DNA of 48,712 nt from Roseitalea sp. MMSF_3546 (GTDB taxonomy: Bacteria > Pseudomonadota > Alphaproteobacteria > Rhizobiales > Rhizobiaceae), in assembly GCF_030732865.1 (NCBI RefSeq), contig NZ_JASHKB010000028.1, positions 1-48,712 on the forward strand, written 5' to 3'. The position numbers and the translations under genes are program-made. Below the pieces are notes generated by a model that worked only from the letters and a program-made list of their open reading frames with translations, ran no database searches and was not told where the DNA came from. Of this stretch, positions 15,921 to 25,164 are shown piece by piece; the first letter of the stretch is position 1; each line of letters starts with the position of its first letter.

Positions 15921-18892
15921 TGGCCGTTACGGATACCAGCGAGAAGGGCCTCGAGGCGCTCATCGTCCGGTCTCTGATCGACGAGGCCGGCTACGTCGCG
16001 GGGGAATCGAAGGACTTCGACCGCGATCACGCCGTAGACCTGGCGAAGCTGTTCGACTTCCTGCATGCGACGCAGCCGGAAGTGGTCGAGGCGCTGGGCA
16101 TTGGTGATGACGGGCCGAAGCGGCTGCAGTTCCTTCATCGGCTGCAGGGCGAGATCGCCAAACGCGGGGTGATCGATGTTCTGCGCAATGGCGTGAAGCA
16201 CGGCCCCGGGTCGGTGGAGCTGTTCTTCGGCACGCCCACGCCGGGCAACGCCAAGGCTGAAGCGCTGTTCGCCGCCAACATCTTCAGCGTCACCCGACAG
16301 CTGCATTATTCCAAGGACGCGACCAAGCTGTCGCTGGACGTGGGGCTGTTCATCAACGGCCTGCCCGTCGCCACCTTCGAGCTGAAGAACAGCCTGACCA
16401 AACAGACTGTCGAGGACGCGATCGAGCAGTACAAACGGGATCGTGATCCAAAGGAGCTTCTGTTCCAGTTCGGCCGCTGCGTTGTCCATTTCGCCGTGGA
16501 CGATCATGAGGTGCGGATGTGTACCCACCTGAAGGGCAAGGCGTCTTGGTTCTTGCCGTTCAACAAGGGCTGGAACGACGGGGCGGGAAACCCGCCGAAT
16601 CCGTACGGGCTGAAGACCGACTATCTCTGGAAGGAATACCTGACGAAGCGGAACCTCACCGACATCCTGGAAAACTACGCCCAGGTGGTCGAGGAGGTCG
16701 ACGAGCGCGGCAAGAAAAAGCCGCCGAAGCAGGTATTCCCGCGCTTCCATCAGCTAGACGTGGTGCGAAAGCTGCTGGCCGACGCCGAAGCAAGAGGGGC
16801 CGGCAAGCGCTACCTGATCCAGCACTCGGCCGGATCGGGCAAGAGCAACTCGATTGCCTGGCTCGCCCACCAGATGATTGGGTTAGAAACAGGCGGCAAA
16901 ACGACCTTCGACTCGGTCATCGTGGTCACAGACCGGCGTGTGCTGGACAAGCAGATCCGGGATACGATTAAACAGTTCGCTCAGGTATCGTCTGTCGTAG
17001 GCCATGCCGAAAAGTCGGGCGACCTGCGAGCCTTTCTGAAGGCCGGCAAGAAGATCATCATCACCACAGTTCAGAAATTCCCCTTTATCCTCGACGAGAT
17101 CGGCGACGAGCATCGCGGGCGAACCTTCGCCATCATCATCGACGAAGCCCATTCCAGCCAGGGCGGCCGGACCGCGGCGAAGATGAACATCGCGCTCGCC
17201 GCGAACGGCGCCGAGCACGAAGAGGAGACGGTCGAGGATGCCATTAACCGTCTCATGGAAGCACGGAAGGTGCTGCCGAACGCCAGCTATTTCGCGTTCA
17301 CAGCCACGCCCAAGAACAAGACGCTGGAGGTGTTCGGCGCGCCGGTTCCGCAGGGAGACAAGATCAAGCACATACCCTTCCACAGCTACTCGATGAAGCA
17401 GGCGATACAGGAGGGCTTCATCCTCGACGTGCTGAAACACTACACGCCGGTCGACAGCTACTACCGGCTCATGAAGACCGTGGAGGACGACCCCAAGTTC
17501 GACACCAAGCGCGCCCAGAAGAAGCTGCGCAAGTATGTGGAATCCCATGACCATGCGATCCGAAAGAAGGCCGAGATCATGGTCGATCACTTCCACGAAC
17601 AAGTCATATCGCATCGCAAAATCGGCAGCGCAGCCCGTGCGATGGTCATCACCAACGGGATTCAGCGTGCAATCCAGTACTTCCACGCCTTCCAAGGATA
17701 TCTGAAGGAGCGCAAAAGCCCCTATCAGGCCATCGTCGCCTTTTCGGGCGAGCATGAATACGTCGGCCAAAAGGTCACCGAAGCGACGTTGAACGGCTTT
17801 CCAAGCAGCCAGATCGAGGAGCTGATCCAGAAGGACCCGTACCGGTTTCTGATTGTCGCGGACAAGTTCCAGACCGGCTACGACGAGCCGCTCCTGCACA
17901 CAATGTATGTGGACAAGACGCTGTCCGGCGTGAAGGCGGTTCAAACGCTGTCGCGCTTGAACCGGGCGCATCCGCAGAAGCACGATACTTTCGTGCTGGA
18001 TTTCATGAACGATTTTGAGGCCATCAAGACGTCCTTCGAGCCCTACTACCGGACCACGATCCTCAGCGAGGAAACCGACCCCAACAAGCTTCACGACCTG
18101 AAGGCCGCGCTGGATGGCTATCAGGTCTATTCATGGGACCAGGTGGAGGACTTGGTGGCGCTCTACCTAGGCGGAGCGGATCGGGACAAGCTCGATCCGA
18201 TACTCGACGCCTGTGTCTCCGTCTACAAGAGCGACCTCGATGAGGATGGGCAGGTCGATTTCAAGGGCAAGGCGAAGGCGTTCACGAGGACATACGGCTT
18301 CCTGGCCGCGATCCTCCCCTATAGCAATGCGGATTGGGAGAAGCTGTCTATCTTCCTCAACTTCCTGACACCCAAGCTACCGGCGCCTGAAGAGCAGGAC
18401 CTGTCCAAGGGGATCCTCGAAGCGATCGACATGGACAGCTACCGCGTCGAAGCCCAAGCAACCATGGCCATCGTGCTGCCGGACGCGGACGCCGAAATCG
18501 GACCGGTTCCTGCTGCTGGCGGCGGTCGTAAACCCGAGCCTGAGCTCGATCTGTTGAGCAACATCCTGAAAACCTTCAATGAGATGTTCGGCAACATCGA
18601 ATGGAAGGACAAAGACAAGATCGGCAAGGTCATTGCGGAGGAGCTTCCGGCGAAGGTCTCCGCAGACAAGGCCTACCAGAACGCCATGAAAAACTCGGAC
18701 AAACAAAACGCGCGCATCGAGCACGATAAGGCGCTTGAACGTGCCGTCATCGAACTACTCTCCGACCATACGGAGCTCTTCAAGCAATTCAGTGACAACC
18801 CATCCTTCAAGAAGTGGCTTTCGGAGACGATATTTTCGGCGACATATGCGGACGCAGCGTCAACGAACAGTTCAGTTTCTATTCGCAGTTGA
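15920..18892 (+). CDS. hsdR: Type I restriction endonuclease subunit HsdR
   Basis: HsdR is the translocating and cutting subunit of the type I complex. The N-terminal nuclease domain has the Asp...Glu-x-Lys core ending in FELKNS (Glu154, Lys156). The superfamily 2 motor follows, with Walker A HSAGSGKSNS (Lys308), the DEAH box at 408-411 (IIIDEAHSSQGG) and motif VI-like QTLSRLNRAHP. A C-terminal helical domain binds the methylase core. At 990 aa it is full length. The ATG is chosen by its overlap with the darG stop; earlier in-frame starts lie inside darG. All motifs are intact, so the enzyme should be active. Confidence 0.95.
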   Translation: MAVTDTSEKGLEALIVRSLIDEAGYVAGESKDFDRDHAVDLAKLFDFLHATQPEVVEALGIGDDGPKRLQFLHRLQGEIAKRGVIDVLRNGVKHGPGSVELFFGTPTPGNAKAEALFAANIFSVTRQLHYSKDATKLSLDVGLFINGLPVATFELKNSLTKQTVEDAIEQYKRDRDPKELLFQFGRCVVHFAVDDHEVRMCTHLKGKASWFLPFNKGWNDGAGNPPNPYGLKTDYLWKEYLTKRNLTDILENYAQVVEEVDERGKKKPPKQVFPRFHQLDVVRKLLADAEARGAGKRYLIQHSAGSGKSNSIAWLAHQMIGLETGGKTTFDSVIVVTDRRVLDKQIRDTIKQFAQVSSVVGHAEKSGDLRAFLKAGKKIIITTVQKFPFILDEIGDEHRGRTFAIIIDEAHSSQGGRTAAKMNIALAANGAEHEEETVEDAINRLMEARKVLPNASYFAFTATPKNKTLEVFGAPVPQGDKIKHIPFHSYSMKQAIQEGFILDVLKHYTPVDSYYRLMKTVEDDPKFDTKRAQKKLRKYVESHDHAIRKKAEIMVDHFHEQVISHRKIGSAARAMVITNGIQRAIQYFHAFQGYLKERKSPYQAIVAFSGEHEYVGQKVTEATLNGFPSSQIEELIQKDPYRFLIVADKFQTGYDEPLLHTMYVDKTLSGVKAVQTLSRLNRAHPQKHDTFVLDFMNDFEAIKTSFEPYYRTTILSEETDPNKLHDLKAALDGYQVYSWDQVEDLVALYLGGADRDKLDPILDACVSVYKSDLDEDGQVDFKGKAKAFTRTYGFLAAILPYSNADWEKLSIFLNFLTPKLPAPEEQDLSKGILEAIDMDSYRVEAQATMAIVLPDADAEIGPVPAAGGGRKPEPELDLLSNILKTFNEMFGNIEWKDKDKIGKVIAEELPAKVSADKAYQNAMKNSDKQNARIEHDKALERAVIELLSDHTELFKQFSDNPSFKKWLSETIFSATYADAASTNSSVSIRS

Positions 18893-19079
18893 ACCAGCGC
18901 ATGGCGGTTCGTAGGAGATGCTCGTGATCCCCGCTTGTCGCTTCCCGAAAGAAATCACTGATCTGCTCTTCGGAAAGGCCGGCCTCTTTTGCGGCTCGCT
19001 GGCATTGGCCAAGAACCATGAAGGCGTTCCCGTCCTGACCAGTGAGCTGAACGGTAACAAGTGGGTGTTTAGGCGTCAC
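18879..19079 (-). CDS. Conserved small protein, phage-associated
   Basis: This 66-aa protein has LVTVQLTGQDGNAFMVLG in its first half and FFREATSGDHEHLLRTAMRW near the end. The pattern (QDGNAF ... EATSGD ... HLL..AMRW) belongs to a widespread family of small uncharacterised proteins of phages and mobile elements. The GTG at 19079 is chosen because GGAGAG lies 6 bases upstream; longer in-frame starts exist to 19109. It is convergent with hsdR and overlaps its last 14 bases. It may be the outermost gene of the prophage. Confidence 0.75.
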   Translation of the reverse strand: MTPKHPLVTVQLTGQDGNAFMVLGQCQRAAKEAGLSEEQISDFFREATSGDHEHLLRTAMRWFNCE

Positions 19080-19153
19080 TTCAGTCTCTCCAGCAATTCT
19101 GCGCATCACTCAGAACGCTCTTTTTTCATTTAATATCAACGCTCTAAATTGGC

Positions 19154-20230
19154 TTAGCCAACCTTGCAGCCCCAGAACGATGTCTGGTCGGCGGCGAAGT
19201 AGCCGTCCGCGGCGCGGAAGTTGCCCTGCAGCTCGACCGTGTCACCGGCGGTGAGGACAACCATTGTCTGCAGCCAGAGCGCGGTGGCCTCGGAAACATG
19301 CGCGCCGCTGATCTCGCCGAACGAGCCGCGGATCTCCGTCGTGCCGTTCAGGGCGAGCCGCCCCCTCATCCGCGCCGACGTGCTGGCGTTCACTTTGTAG
19401 AGGAGCGTGGCACCGAAGAGGTAGGTGCCGTCGACGGGCGCCACGAAGTGGTTGTTCGCGGCGTCGAAAGCGCCCTGATCGTTATAGTCGGTGTTATTCA
19501 GGCCGATCTTCGTCCAGGTTCCCACGCCGACGTAGTTGTCGTAGTTCGTGTACGCCTTGAACCGGGGCTGCCGCGGCTGGTCGACGATGCCGGTGGCGTT
19601 GTCGACGCTCAGCCCGTCGAAGAAGGTGCTGCCATCGGCCGAGACTGCCAGCCGGAAGCGGTCCGAGCCGAACAGCCCCACCAGCGCCTTGGTTACGAAT
19701 CCGGTCTGGAGCGTCAGGCCGAGATCGTCGCCCGCGGCCTCCTTGTTCATGGTGTAGAACAGATCGCCGGTGCCACCCTCGGCGACGGTTTTCGCCGTCC
19801 AGAGCGCGGCGTTGAGCTTGGCCGAGAACGGGTTTGCGGCATCGGCCGTGGTGCCGAGGCCCAGCAGCGCGAGGCTCTGCAGCGATGCCGGGGTTGTCCC
19901 GACCCATCCGGACCCGTCGTAGACCAGCAGCAGTCCCTCGTCCTCGACCCATGCGCGCCAGCCGGTCCGGGGCGGCAGGCGCAGCCAGGCGCCATCGGTC
20001 CAGAGGGCGACGTTCAGGTCCCAGCCCAACCAGTCGCCCGTCGCGCCGGAGGCGACGATGTAGCGGTCGCCATCGGTGGGGCTGGCGGGCGGCGCAGTCA
20101 GGTCTCTGTCGAGCACCGAGAGCTGGACGAGTCCGTCGAGGATCCGCAGCGCCTCGTTGTGGGTGACGTGCTTCTGGGCCTGCGCCGCGAGGATGTAGGG
20201 CAGCAGGAGTTGGGTCGTCGTGTCGGACAT
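19154..20230 (-). CDS. DUF2793 phage tail-associated protein
   Basis: The first ~120 residues match DUF2793: LLLPYILAAQAQKHVTHNEA, then LDRDLTAPPASPTDGDRYIV and a tryptophan-rich stretch. This domain is common in alphaproteobacterial prophages and near GTA tail genes. The C-terminal half (about 230-358) contains a beta-rich C1q/TNF-like segment (YDNYVGVGTWTKIGLNNTDY), suggesting a trimeric receptor-binding or tail-fibre tip. It is the last gene of the late operon, the usual place of the most variable host-recognition protein. The binding role is inferred. Confidence 0.8.
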   Translation of the reverse strand: MSDTTTQLLLPYILAAQAQKHVTHNEALRILDGLVQLSVLDRDLTAPPASPTDGDRYIVASGATGDWLGWDLNVALWTDGAWLRLPPRTGWRAWVEDEGLLLVYDGSGWVGTTPASLQSLALLGLGTTADAANPFSAKLNAALWTAKTVAEGGTGDLFYTMNKEAAGDDLGLTLQTGFVTKALVGLFGSDRFRLAVSADGSTFFDGLSVDNATGIVDQPRQPRFKAYTNYDNYVGVGTWTKIGLNNTDYNDQGAFDAANNHFVAPVDGTYLFGATLLYKVNASTSARMRGRLALNGTTEIRGSFGEISGAHVSEATALWLQTMVVLTAGDTVELQGNFRAADGYFAADQTSFWGCKVG

Positions 20231-20252
20231 GGGCGGTCTCCAGAACGAAGAA

Positions 20253-20275
20253 CGCCGCCTGCATGGCAGGCGGCG
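20253..20275. terminator. Perfect 10-bp hairpin upstream of the DUF2793 gene
   Basis: CGCCGCCTGC, a 3-nt loop, then GCAGGCGGCG give a perfect 10-bp GC-rich stem. On the minus strand it is followed by TTCTTCGTT, a weak T-rich tract. It lies between the small hypothetical gene and the tail-fibre-like gene and could lower expression of the latter by partial termination. Confidence 0.45.
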
Positions 20276-20305
20276 GATGAAGGCGCGGCGATGGGAGGTG
20301 GCGGT

Positions 20306-20686
20306 CTACCCGCGGTCGGGCGTCTCCGCAGGGATGGCCGAGAGAGCCGGATCGGGCTTCGGCGCATCCCACTTCGCGGTCATTGCAGCCCAGCGTTCGA
20401 TCTCGGCTCGGAATGCGGGATCGTCGATCCTCAGATGGAAGGTGTAGAGCCGGTCCACGATCTCGCGCATCAGTGCGCGCATCTCGTCGTCATTGATCCG
20501 CGAGACCTCGGACCACGGAATGCGGTTTCCGTCCGCGTCCACGACGACAACGTCGCTGCCATCGCCGGTGTGCGAGACGGGCGTCAGGCCGGCATGCAGG
20601 GTCTCGAGCTGCGTGTTGCGCACGCAGGCCACGGCCATCACTCTGGCAAGCTGGGCGGCAATCCGGTCGTCGTCTTCGGGGCGCAT
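20306..20686 (-). CDS. Hypothetical phage protein near the baseplate gene
   Basis: This 126-aa soluble protein has an N-terminal helix (DDRIAAQLARVMAVACVRNTQL), a short beta segment (GDGSDVVVVDADGNRIPW) and a C-terminal helical part with LMREIVDRLYTFHLRIDD. I do not recognise a domain. It lies between the baseplate and DUF2793 genes in the same direction and has the same high GC content, so it is likely an accessory tail-tip or fibre assembly protein. A possible chaperone role is only a guess from position. Confidence 0.65.
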   Translation of the reverse strand: MRPEDDDRIAAQLARVMAVACVRNTQLETLHAGLTPVSHTGDGSDVVVVDADGNRIPWSEVSRINDDEMRALMREIVDRLYTFHLRIDDPAFRAEIERWAAMTAKWDAPKPDPALSAIPAETPDRG

Positions 20687-20739
20687 GTCCCGAGCCTACG
20701 CCGGAGAGCGCGCGGCCGGCCAGAACTCATTGCGCCGCC

Positions 20740-23700
20740 TCAGAAGCTCAGCGTCACGGTCTTTGACGCACGCCGCCCGACGAGGGCGGAGAGCTGGAAG
20801 ATGCGGATGTCGAGCGTGTCGCCTGGTCCAAGCGGCGCGCCCCAGTCGGCGGTCTGCTGGGCTGAGGTGTAGACCACTCTGGTAGTCGCGGTGCTCAGCA
20901 CCCGCTTCACGGTCGCCCCATCGAGGATCTCGACCTCGTAGGCCTCCAGTTCCTCGGCCATCGGCACCTCGACCGCGCCCCAGCTGTCGGCGGCGAGTGC
21001 ACGGGACCGGCGTGTCCAGCGGATCGTCAGGTCCCCGGGCGTGCGTGGCTTGCGCCATGGCTGCTCGACATGGGCGACGGAGAACGGCCGCAGCCCGACG
21101 CCTGCGGGCGTGAAGGCCTGCGCCACATAGGTCTCGTCGCTGACCGGGCGGCTGGCCGGGCCGATGCGCCAGTTCCAAGGTATGCCGAGATCGGCCTCGG
21201 CGATCGGCAGCGAGGAAAGGCTGTCGTCGAGCACCACCACCCGCGCGCCAGCGGGCGTCGGATTGCCGATGGCACCTTCCGTGCCGCGCTGCCCCCGCAG
21301 CAAGCGGGTCAGCCGATACCGGCCAGGCGCCAGCAGCTCGGCCGCGCCCGCCTGCACGATCTCCCAGACGCCGGGCGCGCTTTCGATGGCCAGCGCGTTC
21401 GCTCCGCCGAACAGGGTAAGGTCAGTGACGCTCTCCAGCGTGCCGGTGAGCAGATCGACAACAAGCACGTTGCCGAGGTCGAAGCGCGAGATGGGGCCAG
21501 CATAGAAATCCGAGACCAGCGCGCCGATCCGGGCCCGCGTCCCGAAGCTCGTGAGCAGCTCGAACCCGTCCGTCGAGGGGCTGCGGAACACCGCGATCTC
21601 GCCCGGCCAGGGAACGGCATGGGCTGCCAAGAACGGCCGATGAGCAGGCTGGTCCTCGGTCAGCTGCGGCAGGTCGAGGAGCACCACCTCGGGAGCGCCG
21701 AAGACGATCGCCTGCGACAGTGCCGAGGGCCGCGGCGCGCCGGGCGGCAGATCGTAGGCCTCCCGGTCCTGGCGCACCGCCTCGACGCCGCGGGCATCCC
21801 CATCGGCGATGGAAATGAGCCGCAGCGGGACGGCGCGGTCGTCATGGGCAAAGGTGACGACATCGGCCGGGTCGAGCGCGAGGCGCGACGGCGGCAGGCG
21901 GAAGACCGCACTCTCGCGGCCGGTCCAGGCCTCCATCAGCGCCCGGCGGCAGCGGCGCTCCGCTTCCTCGGGCGGCACCGCCATGGGGAAGGACTCGGAC
22001 GCGATCCGCGTCGTGTCGACGGTGATGCGCCGGGCCTCGACCTGCGCGGCCTCATAGTCCTCATCTGCACGGGCGACCTGCCGTTTCAGGGCCTGCGGCA
22101 GCTCCGTCTCCTGGCCGCGTGTGAGTTCGAGCATGTCGCCCTCGCGCGCGGCGACGAGATCGTCCTGCGCGACGCTCGCCACCGGCGCCCGGCCGCGCAT
22201 GACGAAGCGAATCACGCCCTCGGTCTCGACGGCGTCGAAGCCGAAATGGCGCGACAGCGTGGTGATCGAGGCCCGCGGGCTCTCCAGCGCGCCGATGGCG
22301 TAACCCTCGACCGCGCCCCAGAGTCCGGTGACGTCGATCAGGGACTCGGGCAGGCCCGCGCGCAGGCAGAGGTGCCGGACCAGCGCGGCGAGCGACACTG
22401 CGCCGAGCCGGCCGGTCAGCCAGTGGCCGAGCCGCCAGTTCGCGCCGTCCGTCCAGACGTCGGTCAGCGCCGGAAAGAAGGGATAGGGCCGCGCGTCCCA
22501 GGTCCACGCTGCGCATTCCGGCACATGCACCATCCGGCCGCCGTAGACCGACGAGATCGGGTTGTTCGCGGCCTCGCCCCACCAGAGATAGGTCGCCTCG
22601 AGATAGGCCCGCTGGATCGCGTCATCGCGCCAGCCGCGCGAGAAATGCGGTGTGAAGCTTTCCGAGGACTTCGGGTCGAAGAAGACGTTCGGCTGGTTCG
22701 TACCGCGGTCGATGGCCGGACATCCGAGCTCGGTGAACCAGATCGGCTTGGACTCGGGCGTCCACGCTGTCGGCGCGCCGCTCTCGACCCCGCCCGGACG
22801 GTCGTAATGCGCGTTCGACCACCAGGCACGCAGATCCTTGTAGCGGAAGACCCACGGCTTGCCCGAGGCGCCGTCCGTGATCGAGGAGCGGACCTGCCCT
22901 GAGCGGTCGGCCGCGCTGGCATAGAACCAGTCGAAGCCTTCTCCGCCTGCGATGTTCGCCTGCAGATAGGCGCGGTCGTAGATCGCGGGCCAGCCCTCGG
23001 CCGCGTCCGCATGCTCGAACCCGTCGCGCCAGTCGGAGAGCGGCATGTAGTTGTCGATGCCTACGAAATCGATCTCCGGATCGGCCCAGAGCGGGTCGAG
23101 GTGGAAGAACACGTCGCCCGAACCGTCGCCGGGCTGGTGGCCGAAATACTCCGACCAGTCGGCGGCATAGCTGATCGCCGTGCCCGGTCCGACGATGCTC
23201 CGCACGTCGGCCGTCAAGTCCTTGAACGCCTGCACCGCCGGATAGGCGCTGGCGCCCGAGCGGATCGTGGTGAGCCCGCGCATCTCCGTGCCGATCAGGA
23301 AGGCGTCGACGCCGCCCGCCGCTGCGCAGAGATGAGCGTAGTGCAGTACCATGCGGCGCAGACCCCAGTCGTCTGCCGCGCCAGTCCACGTCACGGTTTC
23401 GCCCGAGACAGCAAAGTCCGACGAGCTGGCGCTGCCGAAGAAGGCGGAGACCTGCGATGCCGCCGCGGCCGTCTTGTCCACGCTGCCGACATAGCCCGCC
23501 GCCGGTGAACAGGTGATCCGGCCGCGCCAAGGGAAGACCGGCTGGCCCGTCTCGGCGGCGTTGTCGGAGTACGGGTTCGGGAGGGTGTTTTCGGGCGGAA
23601 CGTCCATCAGGATGAAGGGATAGAAGGTCACCCGCAGCCCGCGGGCCTTCATCTCCTTGATCGCCTGCACCACCGCGAAGTCAGCCGGCGTGCCGCCATA

Positions 23701-24708
23701 GACCGGCCGGTCCTGGTCATCGCGGCTCACGAGATGGGCGGCGGACCGGCTCACGCCGTTCACGCTCCATGTCTGCGGGCTCGTGGACTTTTCCGAGACC
23801 TCGACGCCCGGCCGGATGGTGCACTCGCCAACGCGCAGGTCGCTCCCGAACCAGGCCACCACAAGGCTGACGCTCTCCACCTTCGGCGCCATGGCCTGCA
23901 AGCGGTCCAGCGCCACCACCATGTCGGCGGTGTCCGAGAGCGCGTTCAGGTTCTCGGGGATCTGTGCGCCGCCGCTGCCCTTCCGGATGCCCGTCGTGGC
24001 GTAGGTGAACTCGCCCGAGGCGGGGATCATGGTAACGGCCTGCGTCAGCCCCTCAGCGGTGTCCGGATCGGCGAGCGGACGGAACACCTCGAAGGAGAGC
24101 TGCGGCAGGCGGTTGCCGTAATTGCCGAGAGGCAGCTCCTCGAAGACGACATAGGCCGTCCCGCGATAGGCCGGGGTGTTCGCGGCGCCCATCTTCGCCG
24201 CGATGAACGGATCGGCCGTCTGGCTCTCGTCACCCGGATACCAGCGCCAGGTGATCCCGGCAGTGTCGAGGAGCTTGCCGTCCGCCCAGATGCGCCCGAT
24301 GCCGGTGATCGGGCCCTCGCAGAGCGCGACCGCGAAGCTGGCGTAGTAGAGGTATTCGGTGGTCTTGACCTTTCCGCCACCCCCGCCGCCCTTGCCGCCG
24401 CCCTGCGTGGTGGTCTTCGTTTCCTCGCGGAAGTCGGTCGCCCAGATCACGTTCCCGCCCATGCGCATCCGGCCGTAGACGCGCGGGATGACGGCCCCCT
24501 CGGTCGAGGACGTGATCCGGAAGCTGTCGAGCCGCGGCCCCTCAATCCGCTGGGTCGGCGCGAGCGAGGAGACGATCCAGCTGTCGACGACCGAGCCGAT
24601 GGTGGAGCCCACGAAGCCGCCGATGGTCGCCGCGCTGACACCGAGGATCGCGCCGCCGATGCTGCCGCCAATGGCGGCGCCAGCGGCACCGAGGACGAGA
24701 GTCGCCAT
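20740..24708 (-). CDS. GTA-type baseplate / tail-tip multidomain protein
   Basis: This 1322-aa protein corresponds to the last large protein of the GTA tail cluster (gp15-like, TIM-barrel-containing host specificity protein). The N-terminal Gly/Ala-rich hydrophobic segment (1-45) precedes an RVYGRMRMGGNVIWAT block shared with phage tail-tip attachment proteins. A glycoside-hydrolase-like TIM barrel follows (about 350-700; DFVGIDNYMPLSDW, IWFTELGCPAIDRG). The tail-hub-like C-terminus contains LTRLLRGQRGTEGA and a fibronectin-like end (about 1220-1322). It forms the distal tip of the tail and probably contacts the cell envelope. It directly follows the NlpC/P60 gene. Confidence 0.9.
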   Translation of the reverse strand: MATLVLGAAGAAIGGSIGGAILGVSAATIGGFVGSTIGSVVDSWIVSSLAPTQRIEGPRLDSFRITSSTEGAVIPRVYGRMRMGGNVIWATDFREETKTTTQGGGKGGGGGGKVKTTEYLYYASFAVALCEGPITGIGRIWADGKLLDTAGITWRWYPGDESQTADPFIAAKMGAANTPAYRGTAYVVFEELPLGNYGNRLPQLSFEVFRPLADPDTAEGLTQAVTMIPASGEFTYATTGIRKGSGGAQIPENLNALSDTADMVVALDRLQAMAPKVESVSLVVAWFGSDLRVGECTIRPGVEVSEKSTSPQTWSVNGVSRSAAHLVSRDDQDRPVYGGTPADFAVVQAIKEMKARGLRVTFYPFILMDVPPENTLPNPYSDNAAETGQPVFPWRGRITCSPAAGYVGSVDKTAAAASQVSAFFGSASSSDFAVSGETVTWTGAADDWGLRRMVLHYAHLCAAAGGVDAFLIGTEMRGLTTIRSGASAYPAVQAFKDLTADVRSIVGPGTAISYAADWSEYFGHQPGDGSGDVFFHLDPLWADPEIDFVGIDNYMPLSDWRDGFEHADAAEGWPAIYDRAYLQANIAGGEGFDWFYASAADRSGQVRSSITDGASGKPWVFRYKDLRAWWSNAHYDRPGGVESGAPTAWTPESKPIWFTELGCPAIDRGTNQPNVFFDPKSSESFTPHFSRGWRDDAIQRAYLEATYLWWGEAANNPISSVYGGRMVHVPECAAWTWDARPYPFFPALTDVWTDGANWRLGHWLTGRLGAVSLAALVRHLCLRAGLPESLIDVTGLWGAVEGYAIGALESPRASITTLSRHFGFDAVETEGVIRFVMRGRAPVASVAQDDLVAAREGDMLELTRGQETELPQALKRQVARADEDYEAAQVEARRITVDTTRIASESFPMAVPPEEAERRCRRALMEAWTGRESAVFRLPPSRLALDPADVVTFAHDDRAVPLRLISIADGDARGVEAVRQDREAYDLPPGAPRPSALSQAIVFGAPEVVLLDLPQLTEDQPAHRPFLAAHAVPWPGEIAVFRSPSTDGFELLTSFGTRARIGALVSDFYAGPISRFDLGNVLVVDLLTGTLESVTDLTLFGGANALAIESAPGVWEIVQAGAAELLAPGRYRLTRLLRGQRGTEGAIGNPTPAGARVVVLDDSLSSLPIAEADLGIPWNWRIGPASRPVSDETYVAQAFTPAGVGLRPFSVAHVEQPWRKPRTPGDLTIRWTRRSRALAADSWGAVEVPMAEELEAYEVEILDGATVKRVLSTATTRVVYTSAQQTADWGAPLGPGDTLDIRIFQLSALVGRRASKTVTLSF

Positions 24709-24717
24709 GTCGAGGTC

Positions 24718-25164
24718 TCAGCGTTGCGGGAACAGGAAGGCGAAGGCGATGCGCCGCCGCCAGGATTGCGTGAGCGGTTCCTCGATCACGCCGAGCCGCT
24801 CGTAGGCGTGGAGGAAGCTGTCGGGGCCAGTCAGGATCCCGACATGCTTGGCGATGGCGCGGGGCTTCATGCGAAAGAGGACCAGCGCGCCGGGACTGGC
24901 CATTGCCGGTTCCACCTCGATCATCATGCGCCGCGCGCCGTCCGCCAGAACCTCGCGCGGGCCGGTCTCGCCCCAGTCGCGGCTGTAGGGCGGGATCGGG
25001 AATGGCTCGGGGCCGACGACCTCGCGCCAGACGCCCCGCGCGAGGCCGAGGCAGTCGCAGCCGACGCCGCGCAGGCTCGCCTGGTCGTGATAAGGCGTGC
25101 CGAGCCAGGAGCGCGCGATGGCGATGACGCGCGCCGGGTCGGCCAATGCGAGGGGTTGCGTCAT
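24718..25164 (-). CDS. NlpC/P60 peptidase of the tail tip (GTA gp14-like)
   Basis: This 148-aa cysteine peptidase domain has SWLGTPYHDQAS, the nucleophile in GCDCLGLARG (Cys38) and His107 in AKHVGILTG. In GTA and siphophage tails this enzyme cuts peptidoglycan cross-links during DNA entry. It sits between the DUF2163 and baseplate genes, the exact order of the GTA cluster, and overlaps the DUF2163 gene by 4 bases. No signal peptide is present, as expected for a virion protein. Confidence 0.92.
   Translation of the reverse strand: MTQPLALADPARVIAIARSWLGTPYHDQASLRGVGCDCLGLARGVWREVVGPEPFPIPPYSRDWGETGPREVLADGARRMMIEVEPAMASPGALVLFRMKPRAIAKHVGILTGPDSFLHAYERLGVIEEPLTQSWRRRIAFAFLFPQR

Noticed and set aside
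21070-22902. Long + strand open frame opposite the baseplate gene
   Set aside because: It is antisense to a clear GTA-like protein; low-complexity Arg/Ala-rich translation.
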